Assembly (NCBI GenBank): GCA_012845835.1
Contig: JABAKD010000030.1
Coordinates: forward strand, 14,045,076-14,109,075
Length of the DNA: 64,000 bases
Direction of reading: 5' to 3'
DNA from: Undaria pinnatifida
Lineage: Eukaryota > Sar > Phaeophyceae > Laminariales > Alariaceae
Below, piece by piece: positions 12,101-35,990 of this stretch. The position numbers and the translations under genes were made by a program. Every line of letters starts with the position of its first letter. Positions within the stretch are counted from its first letter, which is position 1. The notes beneath the pieces are model-generated. The model made no database searches and was not told where the DNA came from. It saw nothing but the letters and a program-made list of their open reading frames with translations.

Positions 12101-15100
12101 GTTGACCGAGGCGACATTCTTCAAAGCTCCGGAGGATACAAAACTTCGGGGGGTGTTGCGGAGGGGACATGGAAGCACAAAAAAATATATTGTGCCGTAG
12201 ACTTACAGCCACGACGCACTACGCGCAGGGTGTGCGGAGGGAAAACTCTGTGGGTGTGGGATGGGCGCTTCATTCGGGGCTATGGGAGATGACTTATATA
12301 AGAGGGTTGGGTGGTATCATGTCCTGAAAAAATTATTCTGGGTGAAATATGACATCGGGGGGGGGTTGTTTTCGTACAGGCGTTCACACCCATGGGGGAC
12401 GCATTTATTGCTCACGCGAACACTCTCAAAGTGGGCAGTTTAAGGCAGCCTGCCAAGACCCTAGCAGAGAGACCACACGTCCCAGCTGTACCAATCCTGC
12501 TAGGCAACATCAGAGAGAAGGGTCTGGGCGAAAAAATAACCGAAAAAGACCTGACACAAGCTCAAAAAGTGACAATTTGACATTCCTGGCTCGTTCCTGG
12601 TTCGTTTTTTCTCTAGATTTTGTGCGATATGCTACTTTTGGACCACGCCGTAAAACCTCGCCGAGTGTGCATTTTCCTGTAAGACCTGCACCCTCGCACC
12701 GGTCATATCACACAGAGCACGTAGGAAGAGACCGTTCCGGAATCGTCGTCGCGTGGGCAGAGAAATCGCCGGCGATGATAAAAAAATGACAGTCGGTCGT
12801 TCCATTCCCATAGGTATTTGCTTCTTTTGTTGCTGTTGTTCCTTCCTTTCCTTTTCTTTTTGGCGCTCAAATGCAGTGATACAACATTTTTTCCACTGTG
12901 TACTTGCAGCGGATTTCGCACACTCGAGCCGCCGTCGACTAGACACTTATCAATTTCTCATCATCGCCGGCGATTTCTCTGCCCACGCGATGACGATTCC
13001 GAAACGGTCTCTTCCTACGTGCTCTGTGTGATATGACCGGTGCGAGAGTGCAGGTCCTACAGGAAAACGCACACTCTGCGAGGTCTCACGGCGTGTGTGT
13101 GTGTTTTTTTTTTTTTTATCTTCCGGCGGATGGGGAAAAAAAAAGCTTAAGGTCACCACACTTCCACGTATTTTCATACACGTCGTGTGTCGATTTAACT
13201 CAACTGCATTCGCAACCGCGTGGTCCAAAAGTAGCATATCGCACAAAATCTAGAGAAAAAACGAACCAGGAACGAGCCAGGAATGTCAAATTGTCACTTT
13301 TCGAGCTTGTGTCAGGTCCTTTTCGATTGTTTTTTCGCCGAGACCCTTCTCTCTGATGTTGCTTCGCAGGGTTGGTACAGCTGGGGCGTGTGGTCTCTCT
13401 TCTAGTGTCTTGTCGGGCTGCCTGAAACTGCCCACTTTGAGAGTGTTCGCGTGGCAATAAACGCGTCCCCTATGGGTGTGAACGCCTGTATGCAAACAAT
13501 CCCCCCCGGTGTCATATTTCACCCAGAATATGTAAGGACATGATACCACCCAACCCTTTTATATAACTCATCTCCCATAGATCCGGGGCGGATTCACCCT
13601 CTGGATCGTAACGCCGGACCCAGGGGGTAGTGCAAGTTTCACCCCCTCGACCACCTATTAATAGTGTTCATTAAACACTTCCCATGTGAAAAAAGAAAAA
13701 GTGCCAAAAACATCAGGAAGCTAAAAGGCAAACAACTGTTCACCGTGCATAAGCAACTGGTCTCTTGTACACACACCTCGTCCCACGTTACGAGACTCAA
13801 ACGGCTCAACCACGCTGTTCATCTGCAAGTTTGGGCAATTCATGGTTGCGCCGGGTGGAGATCTTGGAGGACTAAACGTGTCGCCGCGTCTTGCCAGGTC
13901 TTGCGTACGAACTCTGAAGGCAGCCAGGTGAGCCACAACCAGATCCGCGCAAGTAGAATGACTTAGGCCCGACCCGCTGCCGTGACACGTTTTTTGGAAA
14001 AAAACTACGTTATTTTTCTCTATTAAATTTACGGAAAGGAACTGGTGGAAGGTTTCCCTGTTATATTTCCTGAGTCTTCTATAAACGCCCCAGATTTTTG
14101 CGCAATGGTAGGCGTTGATCTCGGGTAAAAACACGTTTTCTTTCTTTCTTTCTCTTGTTTGTTTCTTCTGTCGAAATCGGTATTTCACGGTTTCAACCTT
14201 AGCGCACCACAACATCGGCCCACTATTTTTTTTTTTTTCAATTTCCGAAAAAGTCGGCGCCAGGCACTCCAAGATATCATTGTAGGAAGTTTGGCACAAA
14301 TAGTCGAAGATCTGACAGAGTTGTGTCGATTTAGAGTCAGATGTCAGGCCAAAAATCGATTCAGTACTGCAATACAGTAACTTCAAAGCTGCCCCGTAAT
14401 TCTTATGCAGTCTTACGTACAAAAGTCCAAATGTCCATGCTGTTTTCGTGAAGGCCCCCAAACTTCGCACATGTGTTTTGTGTGCCCTTGCCAAAATTGG
14501 AACGAGGAGAGTTTTCTTCATTCGTTTTCGTTTGCGATCAATTTGGTTTCACATATGGCCAAAAATCCAAAAACATCGGGCAAAAGCTGTCTTACCAAAA
14601 TATCTGACAAACAACAAAACAAAGCAAAACAAAAATCGCCCTGCGAGGGTTCACAGACCACGTGTGCAAAATTTCAGGGTCTAACTCGCAAAAATGGCGT
14701 GGACTTCGGCCGAGCTCGAAATTTGGCACGCTCGGATTGAACCAGTCTGTGCGCGCATGAGACTAATGACTTATCAACGAGGTAAAGGAGAAGCCCGTTA
14801 TCCAGCATACAGTGGTACGAACGAGCATGGTTTACGAATACAAGAGGCAGCTGGTGGAGAACAAAAACACAAACCATCCAGGCTGGCTTTCTTATGTGGG
14901 AGATGGTTCGTCCTACTCTAACTTCAGTAAAACGGATACAGAACAACGAAGAACATAGTTCTACCTAGTTTTTCTCAAGACACGTGGCTGCTATACAGCG
15001 ATCTACATGAATGCGGGCGCGGGTGAACGACGGGCTGGCTCTAGCCTAGTCGGAAAAACCTGACACAACCCATATGGCACGTACCGTACTACCGCACTCG

Positions 15101-18100
15101 TCTATATCACCTATTAATAGTTGCTGCTTGGTAACAAAGAGAGTTATCCAGTAATAGCTCGGACTACGACATTATTACAGCAGTATGATAGTATGTAGTC
15201 GGTACGGATCTATGTAACAGTGCTGATTCAGAGCGGGTGCTGCTCTGTCGCAGCATAATTTTCACTTGGTACAACAGCTTATATACCACCAGGGGTATAG
15301 AGTAGACATCCTAACCCGAGTCGCTAGTACTCGACACACATCACTAGAGGCATGTGACAGCCTAGCTACGTACGGCATGACCAAAGTAGTAATTCGTACA
15401 CACGTACAAAGCATTGGGCTTACTACTATTAGGCAATACGAACTCGCAGCGCAGCTCAAAAGCTCTGCAGCCAGTACCTTTGATACACCATATTTACACC
15501 AGTCACCAAGCACATACCGGCATTATGCATAAGCTGCTGACGAGCATTTCAAACAAGAAGTACCGTTAAGCTCTTTTACTGTAATGTCCGTCCGACGTCA
15601 GCATAGTCAAGAAGGACGGACGCGTGCACCAGCGCACCAGAGACACCACCAAAAAACCTGCGCTCACCACAGTAGCACCGATCTCTGAGCTTGCACCTAC
15701 GCGCCACGCTTCGCCAGCTACCTTTTCGCGTCTCCGTGCTCTCAAGGTTGTGTTGTGTATACCGCTGTCAAGTACAGCGGGGATCGGTGCCTGTTGTGTG
15801 CTGCTGTGTGAGTTGTGTGCCCTCCAGCCATCTCTACTTATCGTGTCGTCGTGCCTGGAGAGCGTCGAGGTAAAACTCGGTACCACATGTAGACCAATGG
15901 ATAGGCTGCAGGAGATCGATTGAAGCTTTTCTGCAAAAATTCGGTCCAAATCGTTCGCTGACTTTGGATTTTCTTTGCGGTTTTGGGTCAAATTTTTCCT
16001 TCAACGTTCGGTAATATTAAAAAGCAAAAAAGCCGATTTTTTTGTATACGTATTCCCCACAACCCAAACAGATTCTTCCTTACGATTCCGAATTATTTTG
16101 CCACAGAGACACCTCCATAAGATTCGCTCGAACGAGCTCCGTTCGGGGTCGCGGCACTCGCCTGCGGCGCGTGGCCTCGAGACTGCACGCGCGGGAAGAG
16201 GCCCGACAAAGGCCGAGGAACTCGGCCGCGGAGAGAGCGGTCGAGGGCGCGATTTTTCGGCCCGGAATCGGGGTTGAACGGATGCCTGTCTGAGTCCGAG
16301 ATGAAAAACAAAATATTAGCATTTCCAAATCACTCTCGGCCTTCACGAAGGATTTTAGCTGCATCTACACAGATATACCCCTCTGAGGGCTGGAATAGAG
16401 GAAGACATCAACTGCGAGAGGGTCTTCATCAGCGAACACAGAAAACACCTCTCCCAATTCTGTTCGTCGAAAACTGCATACATGCACCTATCCTTGTTTC
16501 CCCGCTCACTCTCCTTTGTGTTTATGGGACCCCCCTCCCCCCCAAAACGGTACCTCACCTCCTCTCCAACGCTGGCGTAGTTTTTGCAAAACCGAGGGAC
16601 GAACTGTGCGTGGTGTGGGTGCTGAAGCATTCCTAGCATGTCATGGTACACAAGTACCTGTTCAGCGCGGCACAAGACAAAAGTGAGTCACCCGAAGTAG
16701 CACAAGGTGCGATGCAGGCAGGTCCCGATAACATTCGCTGGGCTTGTAGGTGCCCGCTAAGTGCCCGCTAAGGGCAACGACACCTCAGCGACACAAGAAA
16801 AGCCAACCTAAAATAACCCTGTTCAACCTGCCAATTCCATGCCTAATTCCCCCCCGCCCCCCCCCTCGCCAACCCCGCCCCGTTCCCCGCGTACCTGGCC
16901 ACTGGTGAAAGTGCCTGCGCCGATCCCAATTGTCGGGATTTCCAATGCCTCCGTTATGGCTTTCGCAACCGGGGAAGGTACACACTCCACAACCACCGCG
17001 AAGGCCCCTGCTTCCTGCGCGGCGAGAGCATCGTCTACGAGCTGTCTGGCCTTCACCGCCGTTCTCCCCTGTGCACGGAACCCCCCAAGAACGCTGACAC
17101 GAAGAATTATCGGGCGGTCGTGTCGCGGGTGATGGTGATGTGAGGCGTAAGACGCTGTGATACAACTCACTACTGTCAAAACTGCACGCGCTAGGAATAA
17201 ACAACACATATGTGAAAATGGGGAAATGGGCGCTTGTGCTTGCTGCTTGGTTACGGGTTTGTAACCATCCGTACGGAGGCATTTGGCGAGTAAAAGGTTT
17301 GAGAGCACGAGCAAGCGTTTCCGACAACACGCGGCCAAAACGCACTACTAAACAAAGCAAAACTGTCAATGAAAATGCAGCGATGCGTTTCAGTGTTGGC
17401 CTACCTAATCGCCTGCGGCGTGAGGCCCACGTGCCCGACCACGGCGATTCCTCCGTCCACAATCTTTCGAATGTGATCGATTCGATTTTTGCCCCCCTCT
17501 AGCTTCACCGCGTCTACGTTGCCTTCCTGCACGGCGTGAGGGAGAAACCAGCCGCGAAGAGCACCATCACCACCCAGCGTGCCACAGTTTTAGTGTTAAC
17601 CATCAGATCACGCGGGGGCAGCGAATGGAGGGGAGCCAAGCCACGTTGGGAATAAAGCTGCGGGCAGTGTAAAAAAGGTCATCTCCGACTTTTGGTCCCT
17701 GCAGAGAAAAATAACCGTTAGACCTACTCGTAGAGTGCCATCGGCCATCAGTGCCACCGTCATGCTTTGCCCCCACTTTGATCCCTCGTTCCAAGAACAC
17801 TTGTCGACAGCACTAGGGCTGACGTCAGGCCGGCGAATCCTCGCACACTAACACCACGTCTTCGAAGAAATGAGGCGTCGACATGAAAGAAATCGAGCAA
17901 GGTTACCGCATCCAGCATCGGACGACAACGAAGCACACAGACGCAGTCTACCTCCTGACACCGACTCTCTGCCGCCCCGTGATCCCTCACCTTGACGAAC
18001 CGGATGGCGGTTCTCAGCGCTTCCTCGGGAGAAACTTCGTAACTGCCAAATGGCATGTCTCCGACCACCAGCGGAGTTCGAGCGCCCCTCTTCACCGCCT

Positions 18101-21100
18101 GCAAATGGAAAGCCAAGCAGCTGGGTCAGTCCTACAACAAACTAAACGAAGCTGGCGTGAGGCTCGCCACCGTCCTTTTGACAACATACGGCTAGAAGAC
18201 TTGACCTCGTGGGATTGGATTGTTGACAAGACGATCACGTGTGATGCAAGGTGTCGGATGTAGCTGCGACAAACACAACAGGTGCATTGAGTTGACGTGC
18301 GAGGCGAACTTTCTTGTATTTTGGCTCTCCTGCGAACAAACGTGGAGCAGTTGTGAATATAAAATAATATACTGACGCGAGGGCCGAGGACCAACGCCCG
18401 AATGGGTAGGGTGGACCGTAACTGGACCAAGGCTGGTTTCTCGTGGCCGTGGGTTTGGTTAGTGGGTGAGCTTGCGCAAGTCACACACTACCCGGAATGG
18501 CTACGTTCCTGGTGGCTATCCCCACCGTTTTCTGACCCTCAGGTTCGGGTCGGGTCGACATACTCACGCATCCGTATACAACGGCAGCTTGCACTGGTGG
18601 GGTAGTAACGGTGACCGCCGGTAGGGACAGCTCGCGTTGTCGCTACCACGGGAACTGAAGAATACAATTCCACCTAGCGCTGGATTGCGAACACAATTGA
18701 GTTATATTGACACACGACGTGTGTGAAAATACGTGGACGTGTGGTGAGCTTCAGCTCTATTTTTCCCCATCCACCGGAGGAGAAAAATAAAATAAAATAA
18801 ACAAAAGCCGACGCGAGGTCTTTGGAACGGCAGGCCAATGAAAAGTAAACAAAGTACGGTCCCTGACAGTAATTATACTATAACAGCCCATACAACAACG
18901 TGTCCGCGGATATATCTTACAGGTTACAGAGGGTTGCGATGTTCAATGCTCACGTCTTGCATTACGTCACGGGCTAGGAAGCACGTCCTGGTGGGATCAA
19001 GGCGCAGGCGGAGACCCAAACCGACTCCTAACCCTACCCTAACCCAACCCTAACCCTGACCTCAACCCGCCGCCAAAACGGGCCGAAACTGGCCAGCAAC
19101 GTGTCTGCGCCGCTTTCGCATCAAGCGTTTTTTTTCAAATTGCTGTGGACCACGAATCCGACGTGCGGATCAATATTCGCCTTCCTTGCCAAAAAGAGGA
19201 AGTACATTTTCCCGGGAATTTGCGCCGGGACACTTTGCTTAAAAGTATCGCGATAGTATCTCAATACTGCGAACCGTCATTCTCTTTCCTGGCCAATACA
19301 TCTTTAAAAACGAGCGGCCGGTGTGTCACGCAGCTTGCAATGATGAGTATCGAGTATCGACCATTAACCTTACCGAACTCATAAGCTGACATATGATCAT
19401 CAAAAGAGTTATACAAAAAAAAGAGTGCCCGGTACAGGATTTCGCTTCTGGACAGTTTAGCTTGTTTCGGCTGTGGGTTGGCGTCGGGGTTAGGGTTAGG
19501 GGCTGGGTTGGGTCGGGTGCTCTGTAGGTGTACAATTGAAAATGTAGAATGGAAAACCTTTGGCAACCTAAGGTCCTTAGTCCTCAAATTCAAGGCACCC
19601 CCGAGGGGTACGAGATATGTCACACCTGCACCAACACGAAGAACATGAAGTGGGTCAGAATTTTTGGCGAGGTTATCGAACCTACATGTTCCCCTCCCCA
19701 AATGGAGTACGCGCACAGCAGTACCACATCATGTCATACCGGTACAGTACAGGACACCTAATAAGAAACAGAAATACTGACCCAGGTCGGGTTTCATATT
19801 TGGGTCCATTTTACACTTATTCAGTATAATGGTTCCCGGATTTCTTATTTTCCGGCAAATATCAGCCTTACTTTCTTAATACTATGTTTTTTATTGGGCA
19901 ATACCCAAAAACGGGTATACCCGGCCACTGTTGTCTCAAAAACGGTTACGGTCTAAAATCAAGTGAAAAGCACACCCCACGAGCCACGCGACTGCCCATC
20001 GATGAACCTCTCGTTTTTTGGCCTGCTGACGCTATACATGAGGTGTACTTGTACAAGGTATATGTCTATTGTGTAGTTGGTAATTGAATGCATGCATTTG
20101 TTGTCTTAATCACACTCATTCGTACTCGTGCTGCGGTATGTATCACGTATACGAGTATTCTCGTCAAACATGTACTAAGGTATTCATCACATCAACACAG
20201 AGTATAATCATGGATCATAGTAGTAACAAGAGCGACGGCGGGCGACCGAACGAGCAAGCGATAATGAAATACGTGTATTTGTTGTTGTGATCACACTCAT
20301 TCGTACTCGTGCTACGATATGTACCACATAGTACTCGTCAAACATGGACTGTTGTACGATATGATCATTTAGCAGCACTGTGACGGATCCTGCTTCGGTT
20401 TCGGTGGCTCGGCCGCCCCGGAGCACGAGTACGTCTTCTGTCACCCACTGCCTTTCCCAGAGGCCCTGTACGCGTGACTGGTTGCCAACTACGCCCGCGC
20501 AACAGCCGAACGAAGTTCCTTCGTGCTGCCAAACACAGAGCCTACACGCAGGTACGATGAGCCAGACGAGTTGCCCTCTGTAGCCACGGTGCTCGACCGT
20601 CGGAGGTGAAGGGAAGGAGAGAGCTACGTTTGTGGCAGGGGTGAAGTGGTGTCCAATGTGGAAGAGGAACAAAGCTGCTGTGAACCTCTTGGCCTCCCTT
20701 CTTTCAGGCACCAAGATGGCGTTCCATCCCAGCGAAAGCGACGTTCGTATAGAGGGAACCAATGTATTACCTCTGATTGGGTGTACTGTATATATGAAGG
20801 CATTTGATTGGCTTAGATACAACCAAAAACGGGTAAAAACTAAGCGTATTGGCCATTTACTGGTATACCCGGGACAATATCTCTCAAAAACAGGTAAAAT
20901 TTTGTTTTGATCAATCGCGTGGCTTGTGGGGTGTGCTTTTCACTTGATTCTAGAGTGTACCCGTTTTTGGTAGGAAAGTGACCGGGTATACCCGTTTTTG
21001 GATATTGCCCTTTTTTATTTATCATTTTTCATAGGGGTCCTCTACGATAACGTACTGCTGCATACCAGGTACGAGTCTGCGTGTCCAGAGCTCGTCCACT

Positions 21101-21879
21101 CTACAAGCAATCACACGACGACGCGGAGCTCGGCCAACGAACGACCAACGAACGATACACCTGTGGTACTCATTCGGTGCTATGATTCCAGCACCTGCAT
21201 CTGTGATCTGGTCTTGATACATGATGAATAAACCACAATATGGGTTGCGCTCATCGTGTGTGCTGGTTGGTACCTGATATCATGCCTCGCAGCTTATCAT
21301 GCCTTGCAGCTTGTAGCAGCATGAAGTTGCCTCGCGAGAGCATACCTGAAGACACGGAGCATTGCATCGGGCCTCAAGGTCGTTCTAGCTGTATCTCAAA
21401 CACTAGTGTGTTTATGGTATCCTTAACTTGCAATGGTGTAGCATGTCGTCCACGGTTACCGGTTGCGTTGTGTCGTAACCTAGCTCCACCATGCCCACCG
21501 AGTCGCCAACCAACAAGATGTCGATGCCAGCACGGCACACATGCACCGCGGAGGGGTAGTCGTACGCGGTCACCATGGTGATCTTTCGCTCTCCCTGCCG
21601 ACGGATCTTGATCACGTCCATGACGCTAGTCTTTTTCTTAACATCAGGTGGGGCTGGTTGTGTTGTTGCCACTGGTTCTGCCGCCGCTGCCGCCGCAGCC
21701 GTTGCTCTTGCTTCTGATGCTGATGCTGTCGTTGAAATAGACCGCAGTGATGATGCTCCAGGCACTAGGCAGCAATGCAGGGGGATTGGGAAGCGGTTCC
21801 AAGCCTGGAGCAGTGGCCGTGCTCGTCGCGAGAGGGAACCCGTGCGTGACATACATCGTGCAATCACAGGTGAAGGCAT
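9154..21879 (-). CDS. panB: Ketopantoate hydroxymethyltransferase (PanB), 7 exons
   Basis: In transcription order the exons are 21879-21428, 18120-17991, 17526-17405, 17093-16895, 16657-16559, 9843-9721 and 9276-9154, giving 415 aa. The enzyme transfers a hydroxymethyl group from 5,10-methylene-THF to 2-oxoisovalerate, the first committed step of pantothenate and CoA synthesis. Metal ligands and active-site segments of the family are present: GDSVGM (D126), [10 protein letters not shown] (D172), VKLEGG (E204) and VVVECVP (E271), with [28 protein letters not shown] and the GVFPQEEHS end motif. The first 80 residues are Arg/Ser/Ala-rich with no acidic residue before E56, like a mitochondrial presequence ending near RSISTTA. 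I chose the Met at 21879 for this reason, although the frame stays open to 22179. After the normal bacterial C-terminus there are about 55 extra charged residues, including one extra exon. The first intron border is ambiguous: the canonical GT-AG pair adds residues NCLAFHLQ where other PanB proteins have one residue. Confidence 0.94.
10322..10572. mobile_element. MITE-like element, about 250 bp, with 14-bp TIRs
   Basis: The left end GGTCAAGGTTGCAA (about 10324) is the exact inverse complement of TTGCAACCTTGACC at about 10558-10571. The interior carries a G-run and then a 165-bp core that is about 85-90% identical by eye to 42500-42670. The core contains GACCCTCGCATCCCTACTAT and a distinctive TGCACCAAGCxCGAAGCGCC segment. 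It lies in the long panB intron. I could not see a convincing target-site duplication. Confidence 0.6.
11356..12265. repeat. Long palindrome A (about 450-bp arms), retroelement-derived
   Basis: The sequence reads outward from a centre near 11803 as two diverged inverted copies. For example, CGGCACAATATATTG at about 11421 pairs with CAATATATTGTGCCG at about 12187, and GTATACCACTC at 11777 pairs with GAGTGGTATAC at 11834. Each arm, read outward from the centre, encodes a short peptide with FRDPYWxVxYPDG followed by EELNR. This resembles a chromo/Tudor-like segment often found at the end of algal Ty3/gypsy polyproteins; the comparison is from memory and tentative. It lies in the 6.7-kb panB intron and abuts palindrome B. 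Confidence 0.75.
12266..13590. repeat. Long palindrome B with spacer, retroelement-derived
   Basis: The left arm (about 12277-12780) and right arm (about 12956-13575) are inverted copies. ATGGGAGATGACTTATATAA at 12283 pairs with the inverse near 13560-13580, and TCGCCGGCGATGAT at about 12767 pairs with ATCATCGCCGGCGA at 12960. The arms enclose a spacer of about 175 bp. Both outer ends carry a TATATAAG-type TATA box pointing inward. Near the centre, the right arm encodes [12 protein letters not shown], which resembles the GDFNAH motif of the APE-type endonuclease of LINEs. The right arm is longer because a SINE-like element is inserted at 13093-13217. It lies in the same panB intron as palindrome A. 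Confidence 0.78.
13093..13217 (-). mobile_element. SINE-like element, copy 1
   Basis: This segment interrupts the right arm of palindrome B between ACGGCG and GTGGTCC, which are adjacent in the intact left arm. It therefore behaves as an insertion with at most a 2-3 bp duplicated flank. On the minus strand it runs from TTGCGAATGCAGTTGAGTTA through GACACACGACGTGTATGAAA to CCCCATCCGCCGGAAGAT, then an A-rich tail and (CA)n. A matching copy lies at 18681-18803. There is no open frame. A-tailed, short and non-coding fits a SINE, but I see no clear RNA polymerase III A and B boxes. Confidence 0.65.
13721..14521 (-). CDS. Unrecognised 266-aa open frame in panB intron
   Basis: A single uninterrupted frame of 266 residues with Met start and stop. 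The composition is unusual for the locality: Lys, Asn, Tyr and Phe-rich in its middle part, Ser/Pro/Arg-rich at its end. I recognise no domain, signal peptide or membrane segment. It lies inside the largest panB intron, on the same strand as panB and next to palindrome B, so a mobile-element remnant is more likely than a host gene. It could also be a chance frame. I list it only because it is the longest unexplained frame that is not low complexity. Confidence 0.2.
   Translation of the reverse strand: MKKTLLVPILARAHKTHVRSLGAFTKTAWTFGLLYVRLHKNYGAALKLLYCSTESIFGLTSDSKSTQLCQIFDYLCQTSYNDILECLAPTFSEIEKKKNSGPMLWCAKVETVKYRFRQKKQTRERKKENVFLPEINAYHCAKIWGVYRRLRKYNRETFHQFLSVNLIEKNNVVFFQKTCHGSGSGLSHSTCADLVVAHLAAFRVRTQDLARRGDTFSPPRSPPGATMNCPNLQMNSVVEPFESRNVGRGVCTRDQLLMHGEQLFAF
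18681..18803 (+). mobile_element. SINE-like element, copy 2
   Basis: This segment matches the insertion at 13093-13217 in opposite orientation. Shared words include GACACACGACGTGT, GAAAATACGTGGA and CCCCATCC, and the tail is AAAATAAAATAAAATAAA. The match starts at ATTGCGAACACAATTGAGTT and ends in the A-rich tail, so both boundaries coincide with those inferred from the palindrome insertion. It sits in panB intron 1. Confidence 0.65.
19016..19530. repeat. Inverted repeat with telomere-like ends
   Basis: The left end (about 19016-19095) contains CCTAACCCTACCCTAACCC and CCCTAACCCTGACC. The right end (about 19455-19530) contains the inverse, GGGGTTAGGGTTAGGGGC. The similarity continues inward for tens of bases as GCCGAAACTGGCCAG versus the inverse of CTGGACAGTTTAGC...GGC. 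The two ends bound about 500 bp in panB intron 1. TTAGGG-type repeats are the common telomere unit in stramenopiles. These are short interstitial copies, not a telomere. Confidence 0.5.
19892..21013. mobile_element. 1.1-kb DNA element with about 100-bp TIRs
   Basis: The left end GGGCAATACCCAAAAACGGG (19896 onward) pairs with the inverse of CCCGTTTTTGGATATTGCCC (20990-21009). The pairing continues inward for about 100 bp through TATACCCGG, AATCAAGTGAAAAGCACACC and the GCCACGCGA segment. The interior holds a directly duplicated segment of about 80 bp (near 20096 and 20280) and a GC-richer patch at about 20380-20740 open on the minus strand, in which I recognise no transposase. It lies in panB intron 1. 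An internal copy of the AAAAACGGGTA word at 20825 suggests earlier internal rearrangement. Confidence 0.62.
20096..20356. repeat. Direct duplication of about 80 bp
   Basis: Two copies of a segment beginning TTTGTTGT and containing AATCACACTCATTCGTACTC (GATCACACTCATTCGTACTC in the second) and ending ACTCGTCAAACATG lie at about 20096-20172 and 20278-20347. They are separated by about 105 bp. The duplication is internal to the 19892-21013 inverted-repeat element. Confidence 0.7.
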
Positions 21880-22274
21880 CACAGCAGGCTTCAATGCGTT
21901 ATCTGAAACGCAGTGGTTGTTCTGCGAGCGACACAGAACCCATCGACACTCGAGCTCGACAGCTCGACAGGTTATCTCAAACGTCCTACGGGAGTTCCGC
22001 AAACAGTTTTCCGCATGTTTATCGCGGAGTTGGGGTTTGACGACGCACAGCGCCGACGTCCCGGTCGCAGCCTCACGCGAGTGCCCTAGGCGACTGCAAT
22101 TCACAGCAGTAGAGATCGCTAAATACACGTCGACAGTGGTGCTTGAAGCCGACTGGAGTCTGCTTTTGCTGGCGTACACCAGTCAAGCACAGGCGGCGCC
22201 TTTCGCAGCGCTCGTCTTTTGAAATATTTCCCCTACTACTACATAGACCTCCTGTAAACTAGCAGCGGCGAGGG
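21880..22274. promoter_or_regulatory. Divergent promoter region between panB and HIRA
   Basis: The chosen panB start (21879, minus) and the HIRA start (22275, plus) are head to head with 395 bp between them, so any compact promoters must lie here and the two genes may share control elements. The panB frame stays open to 22179, so part of this region could be coding if an upstream Met is used. I could not find a convincing TATA box or a known transcription-factor site. Confidence 0.55.
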
Positions 22275-35674
<13,400 letters not shown>

Positions 35675-35699
35675 TTGTAAAGTGCAGGCACTGGGTTAG

Positions 35700-35990
35700 G
35701 CGCAGGTTGTTTGGTTGATTGATTGGTTGATTGATTGGTTGATTGGTTGATCGATCGGTTAGTTGATTGATTGATCGGTGAATTGATTGATTGAGTGATT
35801 GAGTGATTGGGGGATTAATTAATAAATTGATTGGTTGCTTGGTTGATTGATCGGTTGGTTTATTGATTGCTCGATTGTTTGCTTCATAAAATTGATTGAC
35901 TGAGTGTTTAATCGACTGGTTGCTTGATTAATTGCTCGATTGGTTGCTTCATCAATTGGTTGCCTGGTTGACTGATTGATTTCTGCCTCA
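35700..35990. repeat. GATTGATTGGTT tetranucleotide-type repeat
   Basis: About 290 bp of degenerate (GATT)n, (GGTT)n and (GATC)n units begin about 25 bp after the HIRA stop codon, so the repeat probably lies within or just beyond the HIRA 3' UTR. Confidence 0.85.

Noticed and set aside
20208-20822. 204-codon minus-strand frame inside the 1.1-kb TIR element
   Set aside because: The central part is GC-rich and looks coding, but I recognise no transposase or host domain and found no flanking exons. Kept only as part of the mobile element.
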